The notes beneath the pieces were generated by a model. That model was not told where the DNA came from. It did no database searches and was given only the letters and a program-made list of their open reading frames with translations. Source: Candidatus Nitrosopumilus sp. (GTDB taxonomy: Archaea > Thermoproteota > Nitrososphaeria > Nitrososphaerales > Nitrosopumilaceae). Taken from it: a stretch of DNA of 64,000 nt. Below are positions 62,782 through 64,000 of the stretch, one piece after another; within the stretch, counting starts at the first letter, position 1, and each line of letters starts with the position of its first letter. The stretch is from contig JAOTXZ010000001.1 of NCBI GenBank assembly GCA_029862085.1, positions 62,001-126,000 of the forward strand. The letters run 5' to 3'. A program made the position numbers and the translations under genes.

Positions 62782-63453
62782 ATGAATACAAAACAACTTC
62801 TAGGAATATCTATTGGAGCAATTTTTGCCATTTCCTTATTTGCTGCAGTTAGTTTGCAAGAAGCAGAAGCAAAGAAACCAGATCAAATAGGAAAGCCTGA
62901 TTTTATTTCCCACCTTAATTGGAAGCAAACTGTACCTTTTGAAAAGGGAAACACGGCAGGAGCAATAGCTAAATTCTGGTGGAATGACGACAAAAGTGGA
63001 TTGTATTACCAATTTCACTATAACCACCTAAATTTGGAATCAGACTTTTCTGATTATCTTTTAGAAGATGCTGAATACAAAGGAGCAACGGACGCAATCA
63101 TCAAAATCCATATTCATATGAATGAAAAAGGGATTCAAGGTCCACACGTGTTAAATGTATTTGGAGGTCCATCAGAAGATGATAGTGATCTTGTAATTGA
63201 TACAGAAGCAAGAACTATCTCTGGAAAATATGACGATGGTGATGAAAATCTCAATGCACCATGTGGGAGTTGTACTGATGGAGTACGAGATAGTGGTGAT
63301 TCAGTGGCATTTACTGATGAGGATGAATTGACTGGAAAAATTCCTATTGATGAATTATGTTTGGGAAATTTGTACTTGAATGTACATACTGCTGAGCATG
63401 CTCCTGGAGGCCTTCGAGGTCAAATAATTCCAAATCCAAATGCTTGTGATTAA
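62782..63453 (+). CDS. secreted CHRD-domain protein
   Basis: 223 residues. Signal peptide about 1-30 (VSLQEAEA). The CHRD (chordin-type) beta domain is marked by IIKIHIHMN and the ending YLNVHTAEHAPGGLRGQI. The middle has CGSC, with two further Cys, and an acidic stretch. CHRD domains bind outside partners in animals and are of unknown use in microbes. The His-rich strands (HIHMNEKGIQGPH) could bind metal, in keeping with the neighbourhood. Confidence 0.83.
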   Translation: MNTKQLLGISIGAIFAISLFAAVSLQEAEAKKPDQIGKPDFISHLNWKQTVPFEKGNTAGAIAKFWWNDDKSGLYYQFHYNHLNLESDFSDYLLEDAEYKGATDAIIKIHIHMNEKGIQGPHVLNVFGGPSEDDSDLVIDTEARTISGKYDDGDENLNAPCGSCTDGVRDSGDSVAFTDEDELTGKIPIDELCLGNLYLNVHTAEHAPGGLRGQIIPNPNACD

Positions 63454-63461
63454 TCACAACC

Positions 63462-63480
63462 TTTTTTCTTTGTTATATTT
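63462..63480 (+). terminator. T-rich terminator after the CHRD gene
   Basis: A T-rich run (TTTTTTCTTTGTTATATTT) starts 9 bp after the stop codon, fitting archaeal U-rich termination. The rest of the 142-bp gap shows no gene. Confidence 0.45.
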
Positions 63481-63595
63481 TCCGAAGGTACCAATTTTGT
63501 TTTTATCTAATATCACTAACTAAAATTTAACCGATCATAACCGAATGAGAAATGGAGGAGTCATACTGGTTAATCTTAGTTTATCTGGTTCTCAT

Positions 63596-64000
63596 CTAAT
63601 TTTTTACCAAAATCTTATTTGAAAATCTAAATGCCACCAAGGCACCAATTACTCCCATAATTACTGCGGGAATTATTGTAAATTGTATGACTTGTGGCAT
63701 TAACTCAAAGTACGTATGGTAAATCATACTGGGTGAGACCAATTTCCCAAGAAGAAATTCATTATACGTGTACATTATGTACGGATAATACACCATGTAA
63801 AAGCCAGAACCTAAAATCCCTCCAGCCACAAATGATACTTTCTTGGTTTTCCTAAATGAAACAATCAAGTCTGCCATTACAATTGGAATCATATTCATCG
63901 AATAGAATTCTACAGACTCTAGTAATGCAAAATTAGGCACGATTGCAGTCATCCCATAGATTAACAAAAATAATCCTCCAAGAATTGTAATTACTCCAGG
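63596..64000 (-). CDS. polytopic membrane protein, N-terminus beyond the window
   Basis: The frame is open to the window edge. A TTG at 63967 is available, but the 11 codons before it continue a hydrophobic helix, so the gene extends past 64000. About 134 residues are visible, with four membrane helices and a short Lys-containing loop (FRKTKKVSF). No family recognised. It converges on the CHRD gene. Confidence 0.65.
   Translation of the reverse strand, partial: PGVITILGGLFLLIYGMTAIVPNFALLESVEFYSMNMIPIVMADLIVSFRKTKKVSFVAGGILGSGFYMVYYPYIMYTYNEFLLGKLVSPSMIYHTYFELMPQVIQFTIIPAVIMGVIGALVAFRFSNKILVKN

Noticed and set aside
63545..63622. Plus-strand ORF of 25 codons after the CHRD gene
   Set aside because: Very short, no promoter at the right distance, and it runs into the 3' end of the convergent membrane protein gene.

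Overview
The window is a gene-dense, AT-rich stretch of archaeal chromosome that fits an ammonia-oxidising Nitrososphaerota, close to Nitrosopumilus. The pointers are sn-glycerol-1-phosphate dehydrogenase, an archaeal proteasome beta subunit, the KH/beta-CASP termination nuclease aCPSF1, archaeal SepF, an A-type ATP synthase, the archaeal pantoate kinase/phosphopantothenate synthetase route to CoA, a large ammonium transporter, a plastocyanin-like blue copper protein, and the PEFG sorting signal known from this phylum. The assignment comes from reading proteins and motifs; no search was run. I see no rRNA, tRNA, CRISPR array, insertion sequence or phage gene. No stretch without a gene exceeds about 185 bases.

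Layout. 0-9.9 kb is housekeeping: RNA cyclase, NMN adenylyltransferase, class V aminotransferase, FKBP isomerase, G1P dehydrogenase, proteasome beta, aCPSF1, SepF, a PP-loop tRNA-thiolation-type enzyme and an M24 peptidase. 10-15.3 kb carries a methyltransferase and a compact minus-strand CoA operon (pantoate kinase, phosphopantothenate synthetase, PanB, CoaBC), ending in a 55-residue ORF coupled to the coaBC stop. 15.3-21 kb has a PhoU-type regulator, a Nudix enzyme, a double-HTH Lrp regulator, and an FtsX/MacB-type ABC exporter with a secreted partner. 21-29 kb holds small membrane proteins, a UbiB kinase, Hsp20 and a thymidylate kinase/HD/UMP kinase operon. 29-32 kb has a degenerate Cas4-like protein beside ATP synthase subunit C. 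32-37.7 kb has Amt, a rhodanese, a two-receiver regulator and an unknown helical/membrane/helical three-gene cassette. 37.7-45 kb is the main ATP synthase locus (subunit I divergent from E-A-B-D-small ORF-K). 45-46.5 kb is the divergent pyrI/pyrB pair.

46.5-64 kb is the most unusual part: a metal and cell-surface island. It holds a NikR-like regulator, a ZnuABC-type uptake system, a 926-residue CopC-CopD-beta-propeller fusion, a plastocyanin with a PEFG tail, a CFI-box protein, a CHRD protein, and three paralogous exoproteins. After predicted signal-peptide cleavage each paralogue would begin HGLG, and each keeps two more histidines (VVHEE and IVHF). CopCD and the neighbouring 54501 protein are also predicted to begin with histidine. 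This suggests a group of extracytoplasmic copper proteins of histidine-brace type; the idea is an inference and untested. Three proteins here end in paired copies of a tryptophan-rich module of about 37 residues, and one pair is encoded by two identical 101-bp DNA copies.

Promoters are easy to see. Many genes have a TATA-like box about 26 bp before the start codon, which implies leaderless mRNAs. Several divergent pairs appear to share one near-symmetric box. These boxes also support several one-pass membrane microproteins of 28-42 residues.
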